From: Colidextribacter sp. OB.20
Lineage (GTDB): Bacteria; Bacillota; Clostridia; Oscillospirales; Oscillospiraceae
NCBI RefSeq assembly: GCF_009911595.1
Contig: NZ_QWKG01000006.1
Coordinates: 50,763-114,762 of the forward strand
DNA: 64,000 nt
Reading direction: 5' to 3'
The notes beneath the pieces are model-generated. The model saw only the letters and a program-made list of their open reading frames with translations, had not been told where the DNA came from and searched no databases. A program made the position numbers and the translations under genes. Of this stretch, positions 24,907 through 32,137 are shown one piece after another; the stretch's first letter is position 1; each line of letters begins with the position of its first letter.

Positions 24907-25645
24907 GGACCTGTCCGTCAAGCTGGAGGGGGACTCCATCCTGGAGGATGTGTCCTTCCACCTCCACTGCGGGGAGATTGTGGCTCTGATCGGCCCCAAC
25001 GGGGCGGGGAAGTCCACCCTCTTCCGGAGCATCCTGGGCCAGATGAATTATAAAGGTAAAATCACCTTCTCCCCCGCCGGGGGACCGGCCATCCGGCTGG
25101 CCGACGGGGAGATGACCGGCGGGACCCGGCCCCTGGTGGGCTACGTCCCCCAGGCCCCCCACTTCGACCGGGGGGACCCGGTGTCGGTGCTGGACTTCTT
25201 CACCGCCGCCACCGCCAGGTGGCCGGTGTGGCTCCCCATCCCTCAAAAATACCGGGACCGGGCGGCGGCCTGCCTTGGGCGGGTCCACGGGGAGGATCTC
25301 CTGGACCGGCCCATGGGCGGGCTGTCGGGGGGGCAGCTCCAGCGGGTGCTGCTGGCCCTGGCCCTGGAGCCGGTGCCCCACATCCTCATCCTGGACGAGC
25401 CCCTGTCCGGGGTGGACATCGAGGGGGAGCACCAGCTATTGGAGATGCTGGACGAGCTGCGCACCCAGTACGACCTGTCCATCTTTCTGTCCACCCACGA
25501 CTTCGCCACCCTGGGCCAGTTTGCCGACAAGGTGATCCTCCTCAACCGCCGGGTGCTCAGGTCCGGCACGCCGGATGAGGTGCTGTCCTCCCCGGAATTC
25601 TATGAGACCTTCCACCTGCGGATGGGAAAGGGGGGCGCGGAATGA
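24842..25645 (+). CDS. znuC: Metal ABC transporter ATP-binding protein (ZnuC-like)
   Basis: A 267-residue ATPase with Walker A GPNGAGKST, signature LSGGQLQRVLLA, Walker B ILILDEPLSGVD and a switch histidine in LSTHDF. It energises import with the ZnuA- and ZnuB-like proteins. Its ATG lies 65 bases inside the upstream gene, served by GAGGAGGTG within that gene, an unusually long overlap. A shorter protein from a downstream start is possible, but no better ribosome site is seen. Confidence 0.9.
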   Translation: MRKIKHGKLISGCAATCCLKLEDLSVKLEGDSILEDVSFHLHCGEIVALIGPNGAGKSTLFRSILGQMNYKGKITFSPAGGPAIRLADGEMTGGTRPLVGYVPQAPHFDRGDPVSVLDFFTAATARWPVWLPIPQKYRDRAAACLGRVHGEDLLDRPMGGLSGGQLQRVLLALALEPVPHILILDEPLSGVDIEGEHQLLEMLDELRTQYDLSIFLSTHDFATLGQFADKVILLNRRVLRSGTPDEVLSSPEFYETFHLRMGKGGAE

Positions 25646-26484
25646 ATCTCTGGTATGCTCTGGTGGACCTGCTCCCCTTCGAGTGGGCCCAGCCCGGGGA
25701 GATGTTCTTCATGAAGCACGCCCTGCTGGCGGTGCTTGTGATTACCCCCCTCTTCGGGCTTTTGTCCACCATGGTGGTCCACAGCCGGATGTCCTTTTTC
25801 TCCGACGCCCTGGGCCACTCCGCCTTCACCGGCATGGCCATCGGGGCCCTGTGCGGCTTCCATGAGCCCACCTGGGCTGCGGTGCTCTTCGCCGTCCTCT
25901 TCGCCCTGCTGTTTAACGTGGTGCGCCGCCGCTCCGCCCTGGCCAGCGACACGGTGATCGGGGTGTTCTCCTCCACCGCCGTGGCCCTGGGCATCTTCCT
26001 GTCCACCCTGGGAGGGCGGTCCTTCACCCGGTTCAACAGCCTGCTCATCGGCGATATTCTGTCGGTGGAGCCCGCCAAAATCAGGGTGCTCGCCCTGATC
26101 CTGCTGCTGGTTCTCGGGCTGTGGGCGGCGTCCTTCAACCAGCTCATGCTCTCCGCCGTCCACCCCGCCCTGGCCGACAGCCGGGGCATCCGGGTCTTTT
26201 GGCAGGAGACCATATTCTCCATCGCCATCGCCGTGGTGGTCACCCTGTCCATGACCTGGGTGGGGCTGCTGGTAATCAACTCCCTGCTGGTCCTCCCCGG
26301 GGCCGCCGCCCGGAACGCGGCCCGAAGCATGGGGCAGTACCACCTGTTCTCCCTGCTGGGGGCCGTCCTGGCCGGAATCGCCGGGCTGATGACCTCCTAC
26401 TATGTGGGCGGCTCCGCCGGCGCCGCCATCACCTTATATCTGGCAGTGTGGTTCGCGCTGACATTCCTGGCGCGGAAGAAGTAA
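25642..26484 (+). CDS. znuB: Metal ABC transporter permease (ZnuB-like)
   Basis: A 280-residue protein with eight or nine membrane segments of the ABC-3 family (MVVHSRMSFFSDALGHSAFTGMAIG near the N-terminus, LLVINSLLVLPGAAARNAA toward the C-terminus). The start overlaps the ATPase stop by 4 bases. It forms the membrane channel of the zinc/manganese importer. Confidence 0.92.
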   Translation: MNLWYALVDLLPFEWAQPGEMFFMKHALLAVLVITPLFGLLSTMVVHSRMSFFSDALGHSAFTGMAIGALCGFHEPTWAAVLFAVLFALLFNVVRRRSALASDTVIGVFSSTAVALGIFLSTLGGRSFTRFNSLLIGDILSVEPAKIRVLALILLLVLGLWAASFNQLMLSAVHPALADSRGIRVFWQETIFSIAIAVVVTLSMTWVGLLVINSLLVLPGAAARNAARSMGQYHLFSLLGAVLAGIAGLMTSYYVGGSAGAAITLYLAVWFALTFLARKK

Positions 26485-26528
26485 ATCAGAAAAAAGCTCT
26501 CTTTTACCCTCCGTGTTGACAATGCTTG

Positions 26529-26566
26529 AGCCCCGCCGTAATCAAGCAAATACACGGCGGGACGAG
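26529..26566. repeat. Truncated family A repeat
   Basis: Only CCCCGCCGTAATCAAGCAAA plus CACGGCGGGACGA remain, matching the right half of the copy at 7778-7850. Confidence 0.6.
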
Positions 26567-26583
26567 GGTTCTTTGACACGCAG

Positions 26584-26613
26584 AAAGGCAGTTGGTATTA
26601 TCCAACTGCCTTT
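26584..26613 (-). terminator. Terminator overlapping a stop codon
   Basis: A perfect 12-bp stem, AAAGGCAGTTGG / CCAACTGCCTTT. On the minus strand the stop codon of the small lipoprotein gene lies in the hairpin itself. Confidence 0.75.
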
Positions 26614-26930
26614 ACTGATTGCAGATGTGATTTAGCTGCCGCCATAGATGATTTCTGTATTATCGTCCCATGGATTGTCGAGTTTAGGTCCTCATGCGTT
26701 AATTCCGCTATCTGATCCTCATTACTGTCAGCTGCTCCAACACCCGAATTGTCTGGAGCATCAGTAACAATCTGCTGTCCATCTGCGCCTATTACTTGGG
26801 CTGCGTCCGGGGATTCCTGCATTGATTGAAACGTCTCATCACTACTCATTGCAGCACAGCCTGCTAATACGATAACTAAGGTCATGAAGGGCACAACGAT
26901 TTTCTTGATCCTCATAAGCTTACCTGCCAT
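26598..26930 (-). CDS. Small secreted lipoprotein, unknown function
   Basis: A 110-residue protein with a lipoprotein signal (LVIVLAGC, Cys near residue 25), followed by an acidic, low-complexity, probably disordered domain. No known family. The ATG at 26930 has AGGAGG eight bases upstream. Base composition is clearly lower in GC than the neighbours, which suggests recent acquisition. The frame is also open back to an ATG at 27119 that has its own strong AAAGGAGGGGAGG site, so a 173-residue N-terminally extended form cannot be excluded. Confidence 0.65.
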   Translation of the reverse strand: MAGKLMRIKKIVVPFMTLVIVLAGCAAMSSDETFQSMQESPDAAQVIGADGQQIVTDAPDNSGVGAADSNEDQIAELTHEDLNSTIHGTIIQKSSMAAAKSHLQSVKAVG

Positions 26931-27005
26931 ATTGAAAACCTCCTGTTCATAGCTCAATTCTACCAGAGTTTCCAAGGGGATGCAAGGTTTTCTCCTTTTC
27001 TTCTT

Positions 27006-27163
27006 ATAGTCAACACACTTGAAAATCGGTAAAGTTCGGCGGCCAAAATGGCACAGGGCGGCGTTGTCGTCTTTGGCGGGCGTCAGCCAGCCTGCATCCT
27101 CCGCCTTGCCCCGCGCCATTTTTCCTCCCCTCCTTTTTACCTCTTCTCAAGTGCGTCGACTAT
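27006..27163. mobile_element. 158-bp element bounded by 17-bp inverted repeats (candidate MITE or recombination site)
   Basis: ATAGTCAACACACTTGA at 27006-27022 is the inverted copy of TCAAGTGCGTCGACTAT at 27147-27163 (15 of 17 match). Inside lies an AAAGGAGGGGAGG ribosome site and an ATG (27119, minus strand). That frame starts MARGKAEDAGW and runs into the lipoprotein gene. No transposase is present. The rest of the 395-base gap 26931-27325 contains only the deoC terminator. Confidence 0.5.
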
Positions 27164-27204
27164 AAAACGCCGGAGATTTTTCCATCAACGTGAAAGATAA
27201 AGGG

Positions 27205-27242
27205 CCAAAAAAGGGCGGCGCAGCTGAACAGCCGCGCCGCCC
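27205..27242 (-). terminator. deoC terminator
   Basis: GGGCGGCGC / GCGCCGCCC hairpin followed on the minus strand by six T residues. Confidence 0.9.
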
Positions 27243-27325
27243 AAATCAGACAGCTTATGATTTGCATCCCCCAGCGCGGCAGCTTCCCTGCGGGAGCCTG
27301 CCTGGGAATTTTATGCCTCAAAACG

Positions 27326-27970
27326 TCATCTCACCAGTCCCACCAGGGCGCTGGCGCCCAGACGGTCGGCTCCGGCCTCGATCATGGCCTGGGCCTGCTC
27401 AAACGTACGGATGCCGCCGGCGGCCTTGATGCGCATATCAGGGCTGATATGGCTCCGGAAAAGGCTCACGTCCTCCACGGTGGCCCCGCCAGAGGCGAAG
27501 CCGGTGGAAGTCTTGATAAAGTCCGCCCCGGACATGGAGACCACCCGGCACAGAGCCAGCTTCTCCTCCTGGCTGAAGTTGCAGGCCTCCACAATGACCT
27601 TCAGAATACGGCCCTTACAGGAGGCCTTCACCGCCTTGATCTCCTCCAGCAGGCCCTCCCAGTCGCCCTCCTTGGCCAGGCCCTGGTTGATGACCATGTC
27701 GATCTCGTCCGCGCCGTTGCGGATGGCGTCCTCCGCCTCAAACACCTTTACCTCAGGGGTGGTGTAGCCGTTGGGGAAGCCGATCACCGTGCATATCTTT
27801 ATGGCATTGCCCACATAATCGCTGGCGCGCTTCACATAGCGTGGGGGAATACATACGGTGGCGGTGTTGAACTGCTTCCCCTCGTCACAGACGGCCTTGA
27901 TCTGCTCCCAGGTGGCCGTCGGGCTCAGCTGGGTGTGCTCCACCCGGCTCAAAATTTCTTTCTGATCCAT
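27326..27970 (-). CDS. deoC: Deoxyribose-phosphate aldolase
   Basis: A 214-residue class I aldolase cleaving 2-deoxyribose 5-phosphate to glyceraldehyde 3-phosphate and acetaldehyde, a step in deoxynucleoside salvage. GADFIKTSTGF holds the Schiff-base lysine, and the second lysine of LKVIVEACNF and the C-terminal KAAGGIRTFEQA match the family. The ATG at 27970 follows AAAGGAGCGAAAT. It has its own promoter and terminator and no other deo genes beside it. Confidence 0.96.
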   Translation of the reverse strand: MDQKEILSRVEHTQLSPTATWEQIKAVCDEGKQFNTATVCIPPRYVKRASDYVGNAIKICTVIGFPNGYTTPEVKVFEAEDAIRNGADEIDMVINQGLAKEGDWEGLLEEIKAVKASCKGRILKVIVEACNFSQEEKLALCRVVSMSGADFIKTSTGFASGGATVEDVSLFRSHISPDMRIKAAGGIRTFEQAQAMIEAGADRLGASALVGLVR

Positions 27971-28053
27971 ATTTCGCTCCTTTAACCCTGAAATTCCACG
28001 TTTTTTCTCCACCTATCCGGCAAAAAATCAATTGAAACATATTTCCAAAGCGC

Positions 28054-28082
28054 ATAATACCATACAGCTTTTTTCTTGTCAA
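28054..28082 (-). promoter_or_regulatory. deoC promoter
   Basis: Minus strand TTGACA, 17-base spacer, TATTAT. The remaining gap up to the rubredoxin terminator (28083-28197) shows no gene. Confidence 0.85.
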
Positions 28083-28197
28083 CCCCGAATCTCCCTGGTG
28101 ATTTCACAATTTACAGCCCTGAAACAGGCCATAAATATGCAGTTTTCCTATCATCCGCCTCTTTTTACCCCGCGCCCCCGCCGGCGGCCCGCGAACG

Positions 28198-28231
28198 GAA
28201 AAAGAGGGAGACAGGTCTCCCTGTCTCCCTC
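28198..28231 (-). terminator. Terminator after rubredoxin
   Basis: GAGGGAGACAG / CTGTCTCCCTC stem followed on the minus strand by TTTTTC. Confidence 0.92.
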
Positions 28232-28246
28232 AAAAGGATACTCTGT

Positions 28247-28402
28247 TTACGCCTTCTCAAAGACATCCTTGCCCATCCCGCAGATGGGGCAGACCCAGCT
28301 GTCGGGGACCTGGCCCCAGGGGGTGCCGGGGGCGACGCCGTTGTCAGGGTCGCCTGCGGCGGGGTCGTACTCATAGCCGCAGGGGCAGACGTACTTATCC
28401 AT
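28247..28402 (-). CDS. Rubredoxin with an unusual CxC first iron knuckle
   Basis: This 51-residue electron carrier has the usual rubredoxin layout: [13 protein letters not shown] in the middle and [11 protein letters not shown] as the second knuckle. The first knuckle reads [11 protein letters not shown], with one residue rather than two between its cysteines (positions 6 and 8). It is the last gene of a perR-rubrerythrin-rubredoxin group and probably passes electrons to the rubrerythrin. The start follows AGGAGGAATTTCTG. How the short first loop affects Fe binding is unknown. Confidence 0.9.
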   Translation of the reverse strand: MDKYVCPCGYEYDPAAGDPDNGVAPGTPWGQVPDSWVCPICGMGKDVFEKA

Positions 28403-28425
28403 CAGAAATTCCTCCTAGATTTGTT

Positions 28426-28458
28426 AAAATAACCTTCCCGCCCAGTTGGGCGGGAAGG
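28426..28458 (-). terminator. Hairpin between rubrerythrin and rubredoxin genes
   Basis: CCTTCCCGCCC / GGGCGGGAAGG stem followed on the minus strand by TTATTTT. It may act as a partial terminator setting relative expression. Confidence 0.8.
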
Positions 28459-28469
28459 TGAAATCATGC

Positions 28470-29012
28470 TTAGCCGAAGTAACGCTCCAGCAGACCCTTG
28501 AAGGCCTTGCCGTGGCGGGCCTCATCGCGGGCCATTTCATGCACAGTGTCGTGGATGGCGTCCAGATTCAGCTCCTTGGCCTTCTTGGCCAAGGCGACCT
28601 TGCCGGCGGTGGCGCCGTTCTCGGCCTCGACGCGCAGCTCCAGGTTCTTCTTGGTGGAGTCGGTCAGCACCTCGCCCAGCAGCTCGGCGAACTTGGCGGC
28701 GTGCTCAGCCTCCTCCAGCGCGGCCCGGCGCCAGTACTCGCCGATCTCGGGATAGCCCTCGCGATGGGCGACCCGGGCCATAGCCAGGTACATGCCGACC
28801 TCGGTGCACTCGCCCTGGAAGTTGGCGCGCAGGCCCTCGATGATCTCGGGGTCCACGCCCTGAGCCACGCCCACGACGTGCTCAGCGGCCCAGCTCATCT
28901 CGCCGCCCTGCTCGACAAACTTGTCGGCGGGAGCGTGGCAGATGGGGCACTCGGCGGGGGCGGCGTCGCCCTCATGGACATAACCGCAGACACTGCAAAC
29001 AAATTTCTTCAT
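28470..29012 (-). CDS. Reverse rubrerythrin
   Basis: A 180-residue peroxidase. The rubredoxin-like domain is N-terminal ([23 protein letters not shown], two CxxC knuckles). It is followed by the di-iron four-helix domain (about residues 40-180) with [16 protein letters not shown] and [15 protein letters not shown] carrying glutamate and histidine ligands. This domain order is the reverse rubrerythrin type of Clostridia, which detoxifies H2O2 and O2 using NADH-derived electrons. The start overlaps the perR stop by 4 bases, consistent with PerR control. Confidence 0.95.
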   Translation of the reverse strand: MKKFVCSVCGYVHEGDAAPAECPICHAPADKFVEQGGEMSWAAEHVVGVAQGVDPEIIEGLRANFQGECTEVGMYLAMARVAHREGYPEIGEYWRRAALEEAEHAAKFAELLGEVLTDSTKKNLELRVEAENGATAGKVALAKKAKELNLDAIHDTVHEMARDEARHGKAFKGLLERYFG

Positions 29013-29428
29013 AATTTTGGTTCCTCCTTGTTATTTTGTTGTTTGGAACAGCTGGAACATAGACCATAGAATGTGAGCTCGTGGCGTTCCACCGTGAGCC
29101 CGTATTGCCAGCTGACGGTCCGGTCCAAGTCTCCGCCCGGCTGAAAATCGGGCAGGTCCAGAACGGAGCCGCAGCAGTTGCAAACAAAGTGACTGTGTGG
29201 GGTGACGACGGCGTCAAACCGCTCCTGTCCCTGGACCACACCCACGCTTTTAATCTGGCCCTGCGCCTGAAAAAAGGTCAGATTGCGATAGACGGTTCCC
29301 AGGCTCAGGTCGGGATGCCGGGGCTTGAGCCGCTGATAGAGCCACTCAGCGGAGGGATGGCAGCTGGTCCCCTGGATTTCAGCCAGGATAGCCTCCCGTT
29401 TTCTGCTGTACCGAACGGCTCGCTCCAC
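29009..29428 (-). CDS. perR: PerR-type Fur-family repressor
   Basis: A 139-residue Fur-superfamily protein. The N-terminal winged helix ([27 protein letters not shown]) precedes a dimerisation domain with a structural zinc site made of CNCC and C-terminal CSSC motifs. Regulatory histidines lie in [10 protein letters not shown]. Linkage to rubrerythrin and rubredoxin, rather than iron uptake, points to PerR (peroxide sensing) instead of Fur. Translation is coupled to rubrerythrin, and a perfect 7-5-7 dyad covers its transcription start, implying autoregulation. Confidence 0.88.
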   Translation of the reverse strand: MERAVRYSRKREAILAEIQGTSCHPSAEWLYQRLKPRHPDLSLGTVYRNLTFFQAQGQIKSVGVVQGQERFDAVVTPHSHFVCNCCGSVLDLPDFQPGGDLDRTVSWQYGLTVERHELTFYGLCSSCSKQQNNKEEPKL

Positions 29429-29443
29429 AGACCCTCTCCCCTT

Positions 29444-29462
29444 AACAATACTGATTATTGTT
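29444..29462 (-). promoter_or_regulatory. Dyad operator, probable PerR box
   Basis: AACAATA, five bases and TATTGTT form a perfect inverted repeat just downstream of the perR promoter. Its size and AT-richness fit PerR-box operators although the bases differ from the Bacillus consensus. Confidence 0.65.
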
Positions 29463-29470
29463 ATGCTTAT

Positions 29471-29499
29471 ATACTAGCACATCTTTTTCTGTTTGTAAA
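29471..29499 (-). promoter_or_regulatory. perR operon promoter
   Basis: Minus strand TTTACA, 17-base spacer, TAGTAT. Confidence 0.78.
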
Positions 29500-29542
29500 G
29501 AGAAAAACAAGAAAATTTTGGTGCGGGTGTACGGTTTTCTGC

Positions 29543-30241
29543 CTACTCAGTTTCCCCAGTTTTTCGCTCTTTCAAACAGCGCAGAAGATTTTCCTCCAGC
29601 CTGTCCCCATATTTCAGCCCAAGCAGGAAGAGCGTCAGCCCGGCCAGTCCGATGGGGAGCATCACCCAGAGCGGCAGCTCCAGGGTGGAGCCGCCCAGCG
29701 CGCTGGCAAACAGCAGTCCCCAGGGCCGGGCCAGCAGGACAATAAGGGCAAAGCGCCGCCAGGGCAGGTCGGTGAGCCCGGCCAGGATGCACAGCATGTC
29801 ATCCGGAAAGAAGGGGAAGAGGAAGGCCAGCGTCAGAAAGACCGGGGCCTTGGCCCGCAGAACGGACTGATACTTCTCCGACAGCTTCCGGCTGACAAGC
29901 CGGTCGGCGAAATCCCGGCCCAGCACCCGGCTCAGGGAGAAGGTGAGCAGGGAGCCGCTCACCACCGCCCCAAAGGTGAGCAGGAAGGCGGGCCAGGTCC
30001 CAAAGAGGAGTCCCCCCGCAGCGGCTGTGATATTGCTGGGGATGGGGGCCAGGATCACCGACAGCAGCTGGAGCAGGAAGAAAAACAGGTGGGAATAGGG
30101 GGCAAAATCGGCGATATAGGCCCGGAGCCCCTCCAGGGAGCCGGCCGCCTGAAAAAAGCCGCTGGTATATAAAAACCACCCGCCCCCCGCCAGCAGGAGG
30201 ACGACCGCCGTTAAAATGAAGATTTTCTGTCTGCTTTTCAT
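29543..30241 (-). CDS. TVP38/TMEM64 (DedA-like) membrane protein
   Basis: A 232-residue protein with an N-terminal anchor and the VTT/SNARE-associated domain. LAPIPSNITAAAGGLLFG and FPDDMLCILAGLTDLPWRRF are its conserved re-entrant motifs. Relatives may move lipids or undecaprenyl phosphate across the membrane; the exact role is unknown. The ATG at 30241 follows GGAGGCCTTTTC. That GGAGG could pair with a CCTCC nine bases upstream, a possible small translational brake. Confidence 0.85.
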   Translation of the reverse strand: MKSRQKIFILTAVVLLLAGGGWFLYTSGFFQAAGSLEGLRAYIADFAPYSHLFFFLLQLLSVILAPIPSNITAAAGGLLFGTWPAFLLTFGAVVSGSLLTFSLSRVLGRDFADRLVSRKLSEKYQSVLRAKAPVFLTLAFLFPFFPDDMLCILAGLTDLPWRRFALIVLLARPWGLLFASALGGSTLELPLWVMLPIGLAGLTLFLLGLKYGDRLEENLLRCLKERKTGETE

Positions 30242-30368
30242 GAAAAGGCCTCCGTTCACAGGAGGTATTGTAGCACAGCAGCGGGGGAAATACGACCAAA
30301 AACTCCTTAAATTTTGGTGAATAAGGTGTGAACAGCAGTGGGGCGGCCTCTGCGCCGCCCCACCGGGC

Positions 30369-30397
30369 AAAAAGGGGGCGGCACGGAGGCCGCCCCC
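30369..30397 (-). terminator. metF terminator
   Basis: GGGGGCGGCC / GCCGCCCCC hairpin followed on the minus strand by TTTTTG. A second GGGGCGGC/GCCGCCCC hairpin at 30340-30361 lies just beyond it. Confidence 0.85.
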
Positions 30398-30401
30398 TGC
30401 G

Positions 30402-31268
30402 TTATATTTTCCGAATTGCGTCGATACTCCCGGCGATCTGCCGGGCCACGTCCGGATTGTTCATGGTATACAGGTGGATACCGTCCACGCCGCCGGCGAT
30501 GAGGTCAGAGATCTGGTCGATGGCATAGGCGACCCCCGCCTCCCGCAGGGCGTCCGGGTGATCGCCGTACCGGGCCAGGATGCGGGTGAGCTTGGCGGGC
30601 ATGCTGGCCCCGCACAGGGACACCATCCTCTGGATGGATTTGGCGCTGAGCACCGGCATAATGCCCGCCTCAATGGGCACGTTAATCCCCGCGATGCGGG
30701 CCCGCTCCAGGAAGCGGAAGAAGTCGCCGTTGTCAAAAAACAGCTGGCTGACCAGGTGCTGGGCGCCGGCGTCCACCTTCTCCTTCAGGCGGCGGACGTC
30801 GCTGACCAGATCGGGACTCTCCAGGTGTCCCTCCGGGTAGCAGGCGGCGGAAACGCCGAAATCCCCCCGCTCCCGGATATAGGCCACCAGCTCGCTGGCG
30901 TATTTGAAGTCGGTCTTGGGAGGATAGTCCGGATTTGCGTCCCCCCGCAGGGCCAGGATGTTCTCCACCCCGCCGGCCTTCAGCTGGTCCAGGATGCGGT
31001 CCACCTCCTCCCTGCCGGCGGCCACACAGGTCAGGTGCGCCATGGCGGGGGTGTGGTACTGGTTCTCAATGAGACAGGCGATCTCCTGGGTACTCTGGTT
31101 CACAGTGGAGCCGCCCGCCCCGAAGGTGACGCTGATGGCGTCAAAGCGGATGTCCTTCATCCCGTCCAGCGTCTTATAGATGCTGTCCACCGGGGCGGTC
31201 CTCTTGGGCGGGAACACCTCACAGGTGAACACCGTCCGTCCCTTGCCAAACAGCTCGCACAGCTTCAT
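30402..31268 (-). CDS. metF: Methylenetetrahydrofolate reductase
   Basis: A 288-residue TIM-barrel flavoprotein reducing 5,10-methylene-THF to 5-methyl-THF for methionine synthesis or one-carbon flow. FTCEVFPPKRTAP at the N-terminus, VTFGAGGS, MAHLTCVAAGRE, NILALRGD and the FDNGDFFRF region match the MetF family. The ATG at 31268 is preferred to 31310. It stands alone with its own terminator. There is no obvious S-box in the short upstream region, where a truncated family A repeat sits. Confidence 0.95.
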   Translation of the reverse strand: MKLCELFGKGRTVFTCEVFPPKRTAPVDSIYKTLDGMKDIRFDAISVTFGAGGSTVNQSTQEIACLIENQYHTPAMAHLTCVAAGREEVDRILDQLKAGGVENILALRGDANPDYPPKTDFKYASELVAYIRERGDFGVSAACYPEGHLESPDLVSDVRRLKEKVDAGAQHLVSQLFFDNGDFFRFLERARIAGINVPIEAGIMPVLSAKSIQRMVSLCGASMPAKLTRILARYGDHPDALREAGVAYAIDQISDLIAGGVDGIHLYTMNNPDVARQIAGSIDAIRKI

Positions 31269-31292
31269 CACAGCGCGCCTTCCTTCTGTCAG

Positions 31293-31328
31293 AATATAGG
31301 GCGCGGCCACCCCGGCGCGCCGTGTTCA
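31293..31328. repeat. Truncated family A repeat
   Basis: AGGGCGCGGCCACCCCGGCGCGCCGTG resembles an internally deleted family A copy. Confidence 0.5.
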
Positions 31329-31366
31329 TTTGATAACCTATAACGATGCACCGGCCGCCCCTGCGG

Positions 31367-32125
31367 TCAAATATCCAGCTCCAGCAGCACCGGGCAGTGG
31401 TCGCTGCCCTCCACATCGGACAAAATCTCCGCCCGGAGAATCTTGTCCTTCAAACGGTCAGACACAATGAAGTAGTCGATGCGCCACCCGGCGTTGTTCT
31501 TCCGGGCGCTGAAGCGGTAGGACCACCAGGAGTAGGCCCCCTCCCGGTCGGGATAGAGGGCGCGGAAGGTGTCGGTAAAGCCGGAGGAGAGCAGAGCGGT
31601 CATCTTCTCCCGCTCCTGGTCGGAGAAGCCGGGGTTCCCCCGGTTGGTTTTCGGATTTTTCAGGTCAATCTCCTGGTGGGCCACATTCAAATCCCCGCAG
31701 TAGACCACCGGCTTGGCCCTGTCCAGGGACATGAGATAGTCCCTCAGGTCGTCCTCCCAGCTCATCCTGTAATCCAGCCGCTTCAAGCTGTCCTGGGCGT
31801 TGGGGGTATAGCAGCACACCAGATAGAACTTGTCATACTCCAGGGTAATCAGCCGCCCCTCGTGGTCGTGGGGCTCCCGATCCATGCCGTAAGCGGCGGC
31901 GGCGGGAGCGTGTGGGGTGAAAACAGCCGTTCCGGAGTAGCCCTTCTTCTCCGCAGAGTTCCAGAACTCCAGCACCCCCTCCCCCAAGGGGACGTCGGCC
32001 TGTCCCTTCTCCATCTTGGTCTCCTGAAGGCAGAGGAAGTCGGGCTTCCGTCCCTCATAAAAGTCCAGAAACCCCTTTTTCATGCAGGCCCGCAGGCCGT
32101 TTACATTCCAGGAGATAAATACCAT
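31367..32125 (-). CDS. xth: Exodeoxyribonuclease III
   Basis: A 252-residue AP endonuclease/3'-5' exonuclease of the EEP fold. All landmark motifs are seen: SWNVNGLRA, LCLQETKME (metal-binding Glu), YCGDLNVAHQEIDL (catalytic Asp/Asn), GWRIDYFIVS and the terminal SDHCPVLLEL with the catalytic His. It repairs abasic sites. The start follows GAGGTGCCGCG. It is 12 bases downstream of serA and may share its transcript. Confidence 0.95.
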   Translation of the reverse strand: MVFISWNVNGLRACMKKGFLDFYEGRKPDFLCLQETKMEKGQADVPLGEGVLEFWNSAEKKGYSGTAVFTPHAPAAAAYGMDREPHDHEGRLITLEYDKFYLVCCYTPNAQDSLKRLDYRMSWEDDLRDYLMSLDRAKPVVYCGDLNVAHQEIDLKNPKTNRGNPGFSDQEREKMTALLSSGFTDTFRALYPDREGAYSWWSYRFSARKNNAGWRIDYFIVSDRLKDKILRAEILSDVEGSDHCPVLLELDI

Positions 32126-32137
32126 CGCGGCACCTCG

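Noticed and set aside
27326..28012. deoC start at 28012
   Set aside because: The ATG at 27970 has AAAGGAGCGAAAT directly upstream and matches the family N-terminus; the upstream start lacks a ribosome site.
30340..30361. GGGGCGGC hairpin as a second metF terminator
   Set aside because: It has no T-tract on either strand, and the adjacent hairpin at 30369-30397 already has one.
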